Assembly: GCA_016584495.1 (NCBI GenBank)
Contig: WAID01000005.1
Span: 2,430,501 to 2,494,500, forward strand
DNA from: Celoporthe dispersa
Lineage: Eukaryota; Ascomycota; Sordariomycetes; Diaporthales; Cryphonectriaceae
DNA: 64,000 nt
Direction: 5' to 3'
The position numbers and the translations under genes are program-made. Under the pieces are notes generated by a model. It worked only from the letters and a program-made list of their open reading frames with translations. It was not told where the DNA came from and made no database searches. This document shows, piece by piece, positions 36,206-48,122 of the stretch (the first letter of the stretch is position 1; every line of letters begins with the position of its first letter).

Positions 36206-36913
36206 ATGCCTCAGGACATGCCACCTGTGGGCGGGTATGACCCCGTCCAGTACAAGGTGAGTTTGGTTGCAGTTTTGAAGAAGAGGGGCGCGTGCACCGG
36301 AGCTTCTGGCAAGGACGCAGACCTGGCCGGGCAACGGCCTGGCGATGAGGGCAGGCGGGCCTGGGGAAGAGTCGTAGGAGTGGTGGGCTAGGCGGAAAGA
36401 ACTGGAAAGAGCAGGATATGCATCGGCGTGAAGAATGTGGGCCCACACAGGTGCTGACCATCTTCCTTCTCGCTCCGCAGCGTAACCTACCTGCACGTGG
36501 TTTCAGACCCGCGACACTCCTCGCCATCGGCGGCGGCGTGATGCTCTACGGATGGTACAAGTACGGCAAGGGTGCCAGGGAACAACGGTATGCCTTTTTC
36601 TCTGTCACTCACCCACTGCCTCTTGCTCTTTAGGCTACTGTCCAGAACAAGGGCGCCGTCTTCCCCTCGATATCTTCCTCCTTCCTACTGACACCTGCTC
36701 CTCCCTGCCGACAGCGAACTCGCTCGCGAGAAGATGTGGTCCCGCATCCACCTGATCCCCGTCCTGCAGGCTGAGGAGGACCGCGACCAGGTCCGCCGGT
36801 ACCTGGCCGACCAGGCCCGCGAGAAGGAGCTCATGGGCGACCACTTCAAGCCTTACAACAGCGACCGCTTTGTGAAGCCCACCTTTGCCATTACGCCCGA
36901 GAAGACGAAATAG
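36206..36913 (+). CDS. NDUFA13: NADH:ubiquinone oxidoreductase subunit NDUFA13 / GRIM-19
   Basis: An accessory subunit of mitochondrial complex I, located in the inner membrane. Three exons, 36206-36256, 36481-36587 and 36715-36913 (phases 0 and 2, GT-AG), give 118 residues. The N-terminus MPQDMPPVGGYDPVQYKRNL and the following PARGFRP are the family signature (PPxGGYxPxxYKRNLPxRG). A single membrane helix (TLLAIGGGVMLYGWYKYG) is followed by a charged matrix helix ending IHLIPVLQAEEDRDQVRRYL, the conserved LLPLLQAExDR motif. The first intron is long (224 bp) for the window and falls right after the first 17 residues. Intact; very likely an essential respiratory gene. Confidence 0.95.
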
Positions 36914-37547
36914 GGTTGAGAGCTTGCTCGTGGAGGGCATTATGGGGAGGTAGAGCGGGGTCAAGAATAAGGAGATAACAAAATTCAGAGCAGGCAGCGG
37001 AAGAGATAAACGACGGGCTTAGAGACGGCGCATGGCCGTAGTGTTGAATGGGTATTTTACGAGAGAGCTGTGGACAGCGAGTGAGGAATTAGGTGGAGGG
37101 TCACGGACGAGGGCGGGCTGGGTAGTTCGGACGCTGGCAGGCACTTCAATGGCCCAGGTTCAATCCATAAAAGGCCACATCCTATGATGGTACAAGTACA
37201 GACGAGGCGCAGACAGGCAAAATAGAAGATCACTTGAACGAAATGGGGTTCAAAGCGCCGGCTAAGCGAAACGTGCAAGCTTCGACAGGGCAGACCCGAA
37301 CACTAATTTGAGGGACAGCTCGGAAACGCGGGGTGTTGACAGGAATGGGACAAGTCTGTGCATTCGGTGCATCGCATCATTACAAGCATATAAATCATCT
37401 AACCAAACGCATGAGCCGTGCATCCACCAGACCAGCCGGAACGCCCTTTGATTCGTGAAACCATCACACATTCAAGACCAGCCACCAGTCCGCTGATGGA
37501 TAGAGGCAACAGCATCGACGGCTTCAGCGCTGGGGCAAGTCGGCCGT
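36914..37547. other. Intergenic, between convergent 3' ends
   Basis: 3' regions of the complex I subunit (plus) and condensin (minus). No coding sequence or element seen. Confidence 0.6.
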
Positions 37548-40500
37548 CTAAGCCGCCGCCTGGACAATCTTGAAGCCTTCCGATACCAGCTTCGTGATAT
37601 CCTCATTCTTGTGCTGCAGCAGGCCCAGGGCGAATGCGACATCGTTCCACTGCCGTTCCGTCTCGCAGCGGGGGAGACGGGCAGCCAGCTTGTCAGCGAG
37701 CTGTTTGGCATGTTTATCCTGTCGTTATGTTTAGCGCTCGTCCGTTCGTGATATGCCTGGGGGCTAGTCTGGCTCGGGAAACTCACCTTTTCGACAAACC
37801 CGAGCAGGAACCGCACGATCCTCCTGAAGCTCTCCTCAGCCAGGCCCTTCTCTGCAGACAGCAGGGAGAACATATCCACAAAGTGGTTATACACGGCATT
37901 GTCCTTGGTTGACAGCTCCGTGAAGAACATCCGTGCCAGGTCCGCGATGCGCTTGTCTTCGTCCTCGAGACACTTGGCCATCTCGCCAAGCTGGCCCTTG
38001 ACCTTGACCTGGCCAGCAAGAATCAGGAAGGTCAGGGTCATGAGGCATGTCCTCTTGACGGAGGCGTCCGAGTCTGCCAGGCGACGGTACAGGAAGTCCG
38101 TGTTCTCGTCAATGAGATGGTTGAAGCACACGGCCATGTCCCCGAGGGCGATGACGGCGTTCGACCGGACGGTTGCGTCAGGGGAGCGCTCCATGATCGT
38201 GATGAGCAGGGGCAGGTTGGTCTCGCAGTACTCAGCAGACACACACATCAGTTTTGCCAGGCAGAGGGTAGCGGCAGCCTGCAGGCCCTTGTCCTTGTAC
38301 TTGGTGTTGTTGGCACAGATCTCGCTGACCATGGGCCCGAACATCGCGAGCAGGCTGTCCGGTCCATACAGAAGCTCACGCTCTCGAATATGCTGCATGG
38401 CTTCTGTGAAGTCGTCTTCCGTCGTGCCGCCAATCAGGTCAAGCTCATCCTCGGGGTCCTCCTTGTCCTTGTCGCCATTCTTGCTAGTCCGCCGCGACTC
38501 GGCCTCGGCGGCCTTCTCGGCGGCAACCACCTTCTCCTTCTCCTGCTTCCGTCGCTTGAAGTCAAGCTCGCAGAGCTCGAGATGGACAATCTGCTTGATA
38601 GCGACATGACCAGCAATGAACAGGAGCTGCGACAAGGCAATAGCGTTGTCCCGTTTTGCCCTTTGCTGCTTTTTGGGGGCTGGACTTTTGTGGTGATGTC
38701 TTCTGAGGCGTCGCTGGTGTGCCAGGAACAGCAGCAGCCTCACCACCGACTTCGCCAGCCTGTGCCCCTAACACCTCAGGAGATGTCTGCTCATCCTTTG
38801 CACCCTGCACGCTTTGTGCTGTTTTTTGGGAATCCCGTGAGCCAGGGCGCTGATCAGAGCTGGACTGCGGTCTCTGAGGGCCAAATACAGCCTTCGTCTT
38901 GTGGCGGATGATCTCGGAGCACAACACGTCTGGGTGCTTGGAGATGGAGTAGATGGCGTTGACAGCCTGCTCGGCAACTCCGTACCACTCTTCGCTCTCG
39001 AATGGGACCTCTGTGATAGCAGCCAGCTTCTGCAGAACCGCATGCTCGTTGGGTAACCGCGAGAACTTGACCGCCGACTCCTTGGCCTGCCGGCCAGTAG
39101 GATTTAAGCGGCGAAGGGCGATGCAGGTGTACTTGGCCAACTGCAGGTCGTTGCGTCCTTGAGGTCCGAGACCGGTTCGAAGCATAGTCTCCATGTCGCT
39201 AACGACGATCTCCGGACTCGCGGTCGCCAGCATACCTAAGACGATAATGGCACCCCGCCGCTGTGTCCTTGAGATCTCGCGCTTCTGCACACCATAGACC
39301 TGCCACAGCTTTGCGATGACAATGTCCGGGATCATGCCTTGTTTCATCATCGTGCTCAGGAGCTGCTCGAGAGACGTCAGCTCCGCAGGAGTAGCCCCGA
39401 ACGTCAGACTGATCATATTTCGTGCGATATAGTTGGCCGCATCGTTGGCGCTGAACGAGTCTGGCGCCTCGAAGAAGAGCCGTTTATAGCATTCGATGAG
39501 GTGGGTCTGCACGCCCTTGCCCTCGTCGCTGTTCCCCTTGGTCCAGATCAAACGCAGCATTCGGCGGATGCCGACCTTGTTCTGCTCGATGTTGTAAGCG
39601 TCGCCGACCTCGAAGTAATCGATCGCCTCGATGACCTCGCTCTTGTTCCTGGCGCCAAGTAGCTGGCAGATCGTACCCGTGGAGTCATGAAGGACATCGA
39701 TGAACTTGAGCGCCTCGGTATAATAGCGCCTGGTCAGCGTGAGCTTCTCGATCGCTTCCGAGGTCGCTGCCTCCTCCTGTGCCTTCTGGATGGCCGCGGC
39801 TTTCTCTTCGTCCGTCATCTCCGCAGGCGCCTTCTTCTGGGGCGACTCGACCTGCGTCGCCTCGTCCAGGAGCTGCTCGTCCACGGTGATGTCAGCCCTG
39901 CCCTGGCTGTCCATGTCAGGTGCGCCTGCGGGAGGTTTGAGGGCGTCGAGCTCTTGGTCCACCTTGTCGAGGCGCTCCTGCCAGTCCTTACGGGCCAGCT
40001 GTGCTCCGTGCATGACGGTGAACGGGTGTGTCTTGATGAGGCAGCCCAGGAGCTTGATGGCATTCCTGCGGACGTTGCTGCTCTTGTCCTCTAAGCTCCG
40101 GCACGCCAGTTCCGCAGCCTTCTGCCTCCGCTTGGGAAACTTCTGCTGCAGGTCGCAAAGCTTGACGTAGACCTGAATAGCCCTGCACCGGCAGTACGGG
40201 TTGATGTCGAGGAAGCGTTCCTCCAACACGTCGAAGAAGGCGTTTAGCTGGGATTTATAGTTCTCGCCCCTCTCCTCTTGCTTGCTGAGATAGATGAGCA
40301 TGTTTCCGCAGACCTCGATCAGGGCGCATCGCAGCGTGTAGGACTGCAATTTTTTTGTTAGTTAGGCAGTGGGAGGAGTTACACGGCGTATGCATACCTC
40401 GCTATCAAGCTGCTTGGCCAGCATCGTCATCTGCTTGATCACGAGCCTCGGTGCCAGCTCGGACAGCTTGACCATGAAGGTAGAGACAGACTTGGGCCCC

Positions 40501-41597
40501 CTGGTGTCGTTACTGTTGAACTCCTTGTTACTGAGCTCGCGCAGAATCTCCTCGCCAAGTTGTGGGTAGTCATATTGCTCTGCGAGGATGTGCAGAAACT
40601 CCGCCATGGGTTCGGACAGATGTTCGAAGTAGGTGAGGTTCTGTACGATGGAGATCTGAGCAGCTGCAGAAATTTTTAGTAAACCAGTCGCCATCGTTCC
40701 CAGGTAGAAACAACCATACCGTATCCGTGGCCGTGATGCTTGACGGCAATACACAAGACTTTGAACGCGTGCATGCGAATAGTTGTGCTCTTGACCCGCT
40801 GCTCGCTCTCGAGTATCAGATAGACGGGGCGGGTGAGCAGACCGATGAAGGTGTCGCGCTCCGAAGTCGTCAGGAAGATCTTGCCCAGCTTCAGGCGCAA
40901 GACCTTGCACATGGTGTCAAGAGCGATCTGAAGCTGCGCCGCGCTGTCCCAGTGGCCATCCTTGTCGCCGGCGCCGGCCTTCTTGCTCTTAGATTTCTAC
41001 CACGCGCCACAGGCGCGGTCGACGTCTTCTCGGCAGCCTTGGTCTCGACACATGATATGGTCCATTGTAAAAGGAAGCCGTAGATCTCGAGGAGATGTTT
41101 GTGGTGGGAAAGCAGATCCTGTTCATCGGACTCGAGGTCGTTGTGTATAAGGTCGGCCTCGGTGGAAAGCCCGGAGGTGATTAGGTCAAAGACCTTGGAG
41201 AGGGCGTGTGTCGGAAGGAAGGGTGTGTACCTGGATTTTTCAAGAGATTTAGAACGATGCCTTAGGACGCGCAGAATAACAGCTTGGCGTCCTGGAGGAG
41301 AGCGCGGCGCCAGCAGACAAAGAGAAAGCAGCATCAGGAGGGCTAGGGGGAAATGGGGACACACTTCAGCAAGAATTGTAGCGAGTCGAAGTGAGCGCTA
41401 CGTGTTATGGCGTCTGGGTTGCCAGCGACAGCGTCGATGATAGGGTTAAGGATGGGATTTATGACGGCGTTGGTAAGAGATTCGGGATCGTTCTCGCAGT
41501 CGAAGAGGGACGCATCTGCCTCGGGTGTTGGAATGGTGGCAGGATCGCTCATGTAGAGCTTGAGAGCCTCGTTGATGTCGAAATTGATGTTGTCCAT
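37548..41597 (-). CDS. cnd1: Condensin complex subunit 1 (Cnd1/Ycs4/CAP-D2), one certain frame break
   Basis: A HEAT-repeat subunit of condensin, which compacts chromosomes in mitosis. Minus-strand exons: 41597-41365, 41230-40720, 40663-40398, 40343-37787 and 37718-37548. Family landmarks include LRLKLGKIFLTTSERDTFI, CGNMLIYLS, NPYCRCRAIQVY, LLGCLIKTHPF and AIKQIVHLELCELDFKRR. Exon 2 breaks at a short A-run (plus 40994-40996): adding one base turns VARG-stop into RGRKSKSKKAG and restores the phase at the next junction. A second frame change near 38650-38745 can be explained either by an ordinary 64 bp intron (38743-38680, GTGAGG...CCAG) or by one extra base in an A-run within a Pro/Lys/Gln-rich linker. 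About 1225-1245 residues when corrected, normal for the family. Since the gene is essential, the exon 2 break is most likely an assembly error. Confidence 0.93.
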
Positions 41598-42474
41598 CTT
41601 GTCGAGAGTCCTGGCTGTGACTGAAGAGGGGAGGAAGACGAAGGGAAGCGAGGAGGGGTATCGCGGAAGTGAAACAGAAGACAAGACGACAAAATGAAGG
41701 AAAAGATCAAGTCGCGATAATAGCGATGATCATGACACAAATTCTGCGACAATGGTGTACAGAGCGAGCTAGCCTAGATGCGAAGAGGGGTCTGGCGGCG
41801 GCGGCGGTGGTGACGACGGCGAAATGCGTGCATACGATGCAGCATGGAAGAGGAAGAAAGTTTGAAGCTCTGCGGCGCGAGGTCGAAGACTGCCCAGGTT
41901 GGCCGTTGTTTACTCATGGTACGTAGCACTGCGATGCGATGCGTTGCGAGGGGTGCAGGGCTTGCAGGGGGGGCTGCAGGGGTTGGTTCTACCCACCCTG
42001 CCACCTCAGCAAGGGCCAACAAGCTGCGCTCCAGGCCCCTCCCTCTGCCTAGCAACGAGTTTTTGTTGTTGTTTGGAATGCGCTACATTCTGCAGTACCT
42101 AACACGCTGCACCACGCTGACACGCGCTCTGCCCCGCTAACCTGGGGAGCCCCTGCGCGTCGTCAAGCCCAACCTCGGTTTCTGCTACCACAACGATAGC
42201 ACACAGTAGGTGGGATGCGACTGAAGTCTCAACAAGAGAAAAACAGTTCACAACCATAATTGATTGCAGCCAACACACCCGATTCGTCTGGACCACAACC
42301 ACATATCCACGCCCTGCGCTGGCACGCCCTTCCTTGCTCTGCCGTCATCTCAACACCTTCGACACGTCCATGCGCGTCCACCAGAGCCGCCGTTCGCACG
42401 TCTCTCCCGTCTGCGGCCTGCTCTGTTGAAGAGTTCGAGTCTTCGACTAGCGAGTGGGTTTTGGTGGGCCAATC
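41598..42474. promoter_or_regulatory. Bidirectional promoter between condensin subunit 1 and CDC7
   Basis: An 877 bp gap separates two divergent start codons (41597 minus, 42475 plus), so both genes are driven from it. It is GC-rich with GCGATGCG-type short repeats near 41930-41950. I see no exact ACGCGT (MCB) element in the part I checked. Confidence 0.6.
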
Positions 42475-43988
42475 ATGACCACTGCTGCCCTTCGGCGTCC
42501 TCCACAGGACTTTGACATCCACGAAGATGCACCATCCACCGAAGAGGCAGACATGAACACCGATGTCGCCGCCGGTGAGGAAGTTGAAGCGGAAGCAGAC
42601 GTCGCAGGTCGGGATCAGCAACGAGAACAAGAGCAGGAGCCAGGTGCTGCAGAACACAGAGATGGGATGTCAGAGGACGATGAGGTGCTGGACGAGGACA
42701 TGAAGAAGCTCCAGGACGCCTTTCCAGGCTTCAGACACAAGTACCGTCTGATCAAGAGGATTGGCGAGGGTACGTCTGCCTTCTCCCGTTTCCGAAACGG
42801 GTTTACTGATGGCGGCTTCGTACAGGCACCTTTTCGACAGTCTATAAGGCACAGGACATACAGTACGAGCGATATGAGAACAAGTGGGATCTCGACAAGG
42901 AGAACGAGAAGTGGACGCCACCCCCCCTAAAGAGGCACGTCAACCGCAGTCCTTCCGCCGCTGGACACGACGCGGCCTCCCAACCACGCCACGCTTCACG
43001 AGCTCGGCGGCCCCCCAAGTACGTCGCTATCAAGAAGATCTACGTCACCTCTTCGCCTGCGCGCATCCTCAACGAGCTCGAGCTCCTGCACGACCTTCGC
43101 GACTGCCCCGCCGTGTGCCCACTCATCACCGCCTTCCGCAGCAGCGATCAGGTCGTTGCCATCTTACCCTATTTCCGCCACAAGGATTTCAGGGACTATT
43201 TTCGCAAGATGACCCCCTTCGACTCGGCCATCTACCTCCGATGCCTCTTCACGGCCTTGTCCTATACACACCGCCACGGCATCATACACCGCGACATCAA
43301 ACCGACCAACTTCCTCTATGACCCTACATCCCGGCGAGGTGTCTTGGTGGACTTTGGTCTGGCGGAACGCGAGGGCACAGACGCGAAACCCTGCGCCTGC
43401 CATGAAGAATCTGGTGTTCGCAGACAACGCCTCAAGTCCGCCTACATGGCCAACGGCGGCCCACATCACGGATATCCCAAGAACGACACACGTCCGTCGC
43501 GCCGTGCCAACCGTGCCGGCACGCGAGGCTTTCGTGCCCCCGAGGTCCTCTTCAAGTGCACCGAGCAGACCACAAAGCTCGATATCTGGTCCGCAGGCGT
43601 GATCCTGCTCACCATCATGTCGCGCCGATTCCCGTTCTTCAACAGCGCAGATGATGTCGAAGCCATGATCGAGATAGCGACCATCTTTGGCTCCAAGCGC
43701 ATGAGGAACGCGGGTCAGCTGCACGGCACCATGTTTGAGACTAACATTCCCACTATTGGGCAGAGTGGATTCGACCTGGGAAAGATCATCATGTGGAGCA
43801 CCGTACGTGAAGACGAGCCGCTTACCAGTGAGGAGAGGCTCGCCATCGACTTCCTTAATAGGTGTATGGAGTTGGATCCCAGTCGGAGGATCAGTGCGGA
43901 GGAGGCTTTGGAACACGAGTTCCTGGGGTTGGCTGTCGAGGGAGAAATGGGCAGCGAGGAGGATGATATGGACATTCTCCAGCCATGA
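42475..43988 (+). CDS. cdc7: CDC7/Hsk1 (DDK) protein kinase
   Basis: The catalytic subunit of the Dbf4-dependent kinase, which phosphorylates Mcm2-7 to fire replication origins in the nucleus. Two exons, 42475-42769 and 42826-43988 (56 bp phase-1 intron), give 485 residues. The N-terminal 80 residues are acidic and disordered. The glycine loop RIGEGTFSTVYKA (about 97-104) is separated from the ATP-binding lysine (VAIKK, Lys168) by an insert of about 60 residues, usual for fungal CDC7. The catalytic loop HRDIKPTN is at 253-260 and VDFGLAE (DFG 274-276) follows; a second kinase insert precedes GTRGFRAPEVLFKC. WSAGVILLTIMSRRFPFF and the C-terminal EHEFL complete the fold. All catalytic residues are present. 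Confidence 0.95.
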
Positions 43989-44837
43989 GACATCTGCTCG
44001 GTCTGGCTGGCTCAGATTCTCTGTGGGAACTAATTATCATTGGTTTAGTTGGCTTTGCATCTTCGGTTCAGGGATAGCATTTGTATCACGACCTTGTACA
44101 GTATGTATGAAACAGCTCTGATGGTCGATGAGGTGGTTTTGTTTGTTTGGTCGGCACGATATTTCCCGACTCTCACTCTACCAAAAGAACGATATCATGG
44201 CGAAGTTCTTCGTGTGTACACAATAGTATTGATCACCGGGCTACAACCATATCCCCTTCTAGGATCATAATAGCACTCAATGTTCATCTCAACAATGACC
44301 CCCGTCCTCAATTGCTGTGACAGCCCAGGCCTGGCATGCGCTGGTCCCGTCGCCGCATGCGTGACCTCCTTCAAGTGTTCATTCAAGAGGGACTCTGAAC
44401 CGATACTGATCTCCCATTCGTCGTTCGTCACCGAACTACACGTTCATCCCCCCCCCCCCTCGTGTCTGATGATGCTATGCTTCCTCAACTATTTAAGATA
44501 TACACAAGGACTGACGAGAAACCCTGACAAGGTGACAATGTGTTCCCAGGTTATATTGCAAGTCACACGCGGCTCACATATATATTGGTGGCCTCTGTGT
44601 CTGCTTTGTTTCCTTGTATTCTACTTCTCTTTTCCGCAGGTCATTGCCATTGCTGAGCAAATCCATATCGAATCTCAAACATCAATCTCCATTTACAACG
44701 GTGAGCCCGGTAATTGTGAACATCTTGACACAGCCTACGAGCTTCGGAACAAGAGACAATAGCAACAGTCCTACCAGGATACTCCATCCCTCTGAGTTCA
44801 CGTCTCACACATCCATGAACTAAAGGCTCTCGATACA
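43989..44837. other. Intergenic, no supported gene
   Basis: A poly-C run lies at about 44448-44459. An open frame from 44280 to 44762 has no domain and mixed composition; I regard it as chance. Confidence 0.5.
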
Positions 44838-45628
44838 ATGGACAGCGAAGGTTCTGGTAGAAATCCAGAGCGCCGGCTGGGCACCCCCTCGAGCACCCCT
44901 TCGAGCTCAGATGATGTGGAATACGTCAGGAGGAGCGACGACTTCGACGAGGAGGAGGAGGCAATGAGTGTACACTCACACAGACCATTCGATCCCCGAA
45001 CTGTGGCGTCGCCTAATATCCCAAACCATGTTCCGCCGGAGGAGGTCCCCGAAGGCATGTATGAAGGACGCCGAAGACACACTCGTCAACAGCCGTACCA
45101 AATGCCATCACTCCGACGTCAGGATGCTACAGTCTCGTTGGCGCCCTACAGTGCCGACAATGTGCCCCCGTCCGGCTCGAACCCGTGGGTGAACACCGCC
45201 AGTGCTGCATACGGTGGCTCACAGGAGGCGATGAACGGCTACCATACCAATGGCGATACAAACGGTGACACAGGCAACGATCCCGGAAATACAGGCCACG
45301 AGCCACAAACAACTGGCGTCGAGCCTAGGTACACAGCACCTGAAGAGGTTAGCCAGCAAAGAGGGGAGATAGAGGCCTGGTAAGATAAGAATACAAAATG
45401 AAGACAATGGGCTAAAAGGCAGTCCCTAGCGGCCCGGGAGGCTGTAGCACTGACACTTCGAATCACAGGGCTCAGGGCACACGTGCAGAGGCGCTGGATT
45501 CAGAGTCGGCTTGGGATGACGAGGATGCTCGAGGAGGGTTGCCCAGAGAAGACTCGCCTACCCTAGGGTCCCAGGCCCCTCATCCTCCGAATCCTCAGCC
45601 TCATCCCGACAGCGAAATCAGCGGATGA
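44838..45628 (+). CDS. Intrinsically disordered protein of unknown function
   Basis: Two exons, 44838-45379 and 45469-45628. The 89 bp phase-2 intron has a GTAAGA donor, a CTGAC branch point and a CACAG acceptor; splicing gives 233 residues. The protein is rich in Ser, Pro, Gly, Asn, Asp and Glu, with an acidic patch (DDFDEEEEAMS), a short Gly-Asp-Thr-Asn repeat (NGDTNGDTGNDPGNTG) and a Pro/His-rich end. No hydrophobic core, signal peptide or known domain. In-phase splicing and the conserved-looking second exon (ALDSESAWDDEDARGGLP) support a real gene. No role can be assigned. Confidence 0.6.
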
Positions 45629-47894
45629 TCAACGGGACAAGGTCCCGAGTGGCGTTTACCTTTGACGGCGAAGACCACAGCCTCGATGATAGGAACAGCG
45701 ACTCTGTAGATGACAGCAGCCGAGGCGATAACGGATCTAGGAGATAGAACTGTTGCTGGTCGATGCCTGGCGGAACACATCTACATATTAGTATACTTTT
45801 CGGCGGGAAGCAAAGAGTTACCCAGATGGCAAAGCCACACACTATCGATCAGTCAAACAAAACGTGACTCGCTGTTCAGACAGCTGTTCAATTTAATTCA
45901 GCTGCGAGCGAGATTGTGCGTAAAGAAAGTGTGCCCATAAGTGGCTCTCATGCTGTCCGTTAATACTGCACAATGGCACGGCCTTTCCGTTCCTTTCACA
46001 ATCCTGTCCCCTGGAAAGCAAAATTGTCTGCCTCTGAAACAAAAAGTCTCAGTCCCGAGTACACAACCCAGCAGAGACACCTGTAGGCAAGGTTTAGTAC
46101 AATCTGCCGACTCAAGGCAGCATCCCCTGAAGAGAACACAGAATTACGTTTTAGAACGAACAGACCCTGAGATGGCCGTGGTTGAGGAGGTAAATACTTA
46201 AACAAAAAGTTGAGGCTCGATGTCTGATATACCCGAGTGTGAGGAATGACTGAATCACATTTTCTAGGTGGTATCTAGCAGATAATATCCAATGAAACCG
46301 CCTGCTCCTCTAAAAATTCCATCAACTGTGCCTCATCATTCACACCGTTGTGTGAGTTCCGAAAACCTCGCCAATAGATCATTAGATCGTAAATTCGCCG
46401 CATTGCGTTACCATATAGTCGTCACCGTATGGTAAGAAAGGCGCCGGTGGGTGAAAGAATCGAAGCCATTGTTGGTGATCTCGTGGCTCGGTGGGGAGTG
46501 ATTATGCGGCCTTCACAAAAGGCAAGCCCATAGGCCCATCGAGGCAAGGTAGGTAAGCTCTTGCGTGTTGTTACATGGCGAGATGGCTCGTGGTGGCTGG
46601 TATTGTCGGGCTACCAGCCATGAGGTTGATTGTCGAACTCTTCCGTCTGCAACCGCAAAGAGGCATGCGTTGAGAGCCCCTTTACATAACAACGCAGTAG
46701 GAGTAGCCGTTGACTCCCATGGAGGAGTTAGAGGTCTGGGTGTTGGAAGGCATTTTTATGGTTGGTTAAGAGCGTAAAGCTTGAAATTTGTTTGTGCGGA
46801 GTGTGTGTGAGGTTCTTGATGAGGATGAGGAGGAAAGACAGGCTCTTCGAATGAGGGAAACCTGATATATTTATATCTGCGGTGCTTGCTACAGAGCTGG
46901 GCAAAATGGCCGTGGTGCTGCATAATTTGAGTTGATTTTGAACTTTCGTGAAGTCGGGGGAGGACATTCTGTGCCACAGCCGCACTTCGGAGACATCGCG
47001 TAGTATTGTGCTTAATATTGTTGCAGCGTATCGGCATTGGAGCTGTTGTTTGTTCTTTGATCTCTATCAGCCCTTTTGACATGGCCAGCATTGAACCGCT
47101 ATAGTATCGCCTGGAGGAGAGATGCGGTATCATTACTTCGACGTGTGCATTTGAAATAGTTCCGAAGACAGAATACTGGTTTCCTTTCAGATAGACAAAA
47201 GATTTGGCATGCTCGCCGCCAGTCGAGACGTCAACCCTGAATGGCCTCTTCTTGATCCGCCGCCTCTCAACCTAAGATGCACGGGCATGCAAACGCCCAC
47301 AATCCATCGAACCGGTGACACAGATGAATGAACATGGCTTTATTGTAACAGGACTATCTCTATGATGGTCCTATCGCCACCACATCAACCATGTTTCCTA
47401 AAGTACCTGGTCGGTGGTATGCGCCCGACTAGCTATGATCAAGGCTCCAAGCTACTATTAATTGTAGCCATACTACAGGGTAAAGCCTCGTTATTGTCAA
47501 GCCTTTGTGCCCACTTGGCTAGAGTGGCCTGCAGGATTTTGCTTACCTATGACCGTAGAATTCTGCAAGTACTCTCGATACTGCTCCAGGGAGGGAGCCA
47601 AGGGTTTCGATCTGTTAGGACTCGGGTTCGAGCAGCAAGACTGCGTGGTCTGTATTCACTTGACCGAACGCCGACGCAGCGGTGGCTGTGGGCGATATGA
47701 ATTATTCTGATAGTTGCCCACATTCCATTAACTGAAGCCGCAGCATGATCCCGGCCAGAAAGTGACATTGGATATGGCGAGAGGACCATGATAGGACTAT
47801 GCTGGTGCTTCCTTGGTGGGAGGAGATTTGTCACGACCTTGCTCGCACATGCTGTCACTGCAGCGGCAAAATACATCTTACGGTGGTCTCCTAA
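45629..47894. other. Long intergenic region
   Basis: Only short unrecognised frames on either strand. No repeats or elements of note. Confidence 0.5.
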
Positions 47895-47898
47895 TTAG

Positions 47899-48122
47899 GA
47901 ATCATTCTCCTCGGCTCTCGATGCCGACTCCACAGATCTGCCTTGGACATAGCAGACGTCCGTGGAGTTGAACATCATGTGCCCACCGGTGTATTCCTCG
48001 GTAAACTGGATCCGGCCGGCGGTCGGGTTCGAGGCCAGACCGCTGTCTATTTGCACGGAAGAGTGACACCAGGTTGATTCTCTCAACAAAACAGGTGACG
48101 TGGGGCTGCGCTTGTACGGCAC
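47899..48122 (-). CDS. Coding-like fragment, unknown
   Basis: The minus strand reads STWCHSSVQIDSGLASNPTA, then GRIQFTEEYTGGHMMFNST and a polar C-terminus ending with a stop at 47899. The composition is protein-like and includes an N-glycosylation site (NST) and two cysteines, as in secreted proteins. No ATG precedes it in frame; an upstream exon would be needed. No family recognised. Confidence 0.25.

Noticed and set aside
44280..44762. 160-codon plus-strand open frame
   Set aside because: Mixed composition across a poly-C run and no recognisable feature; probably chance.
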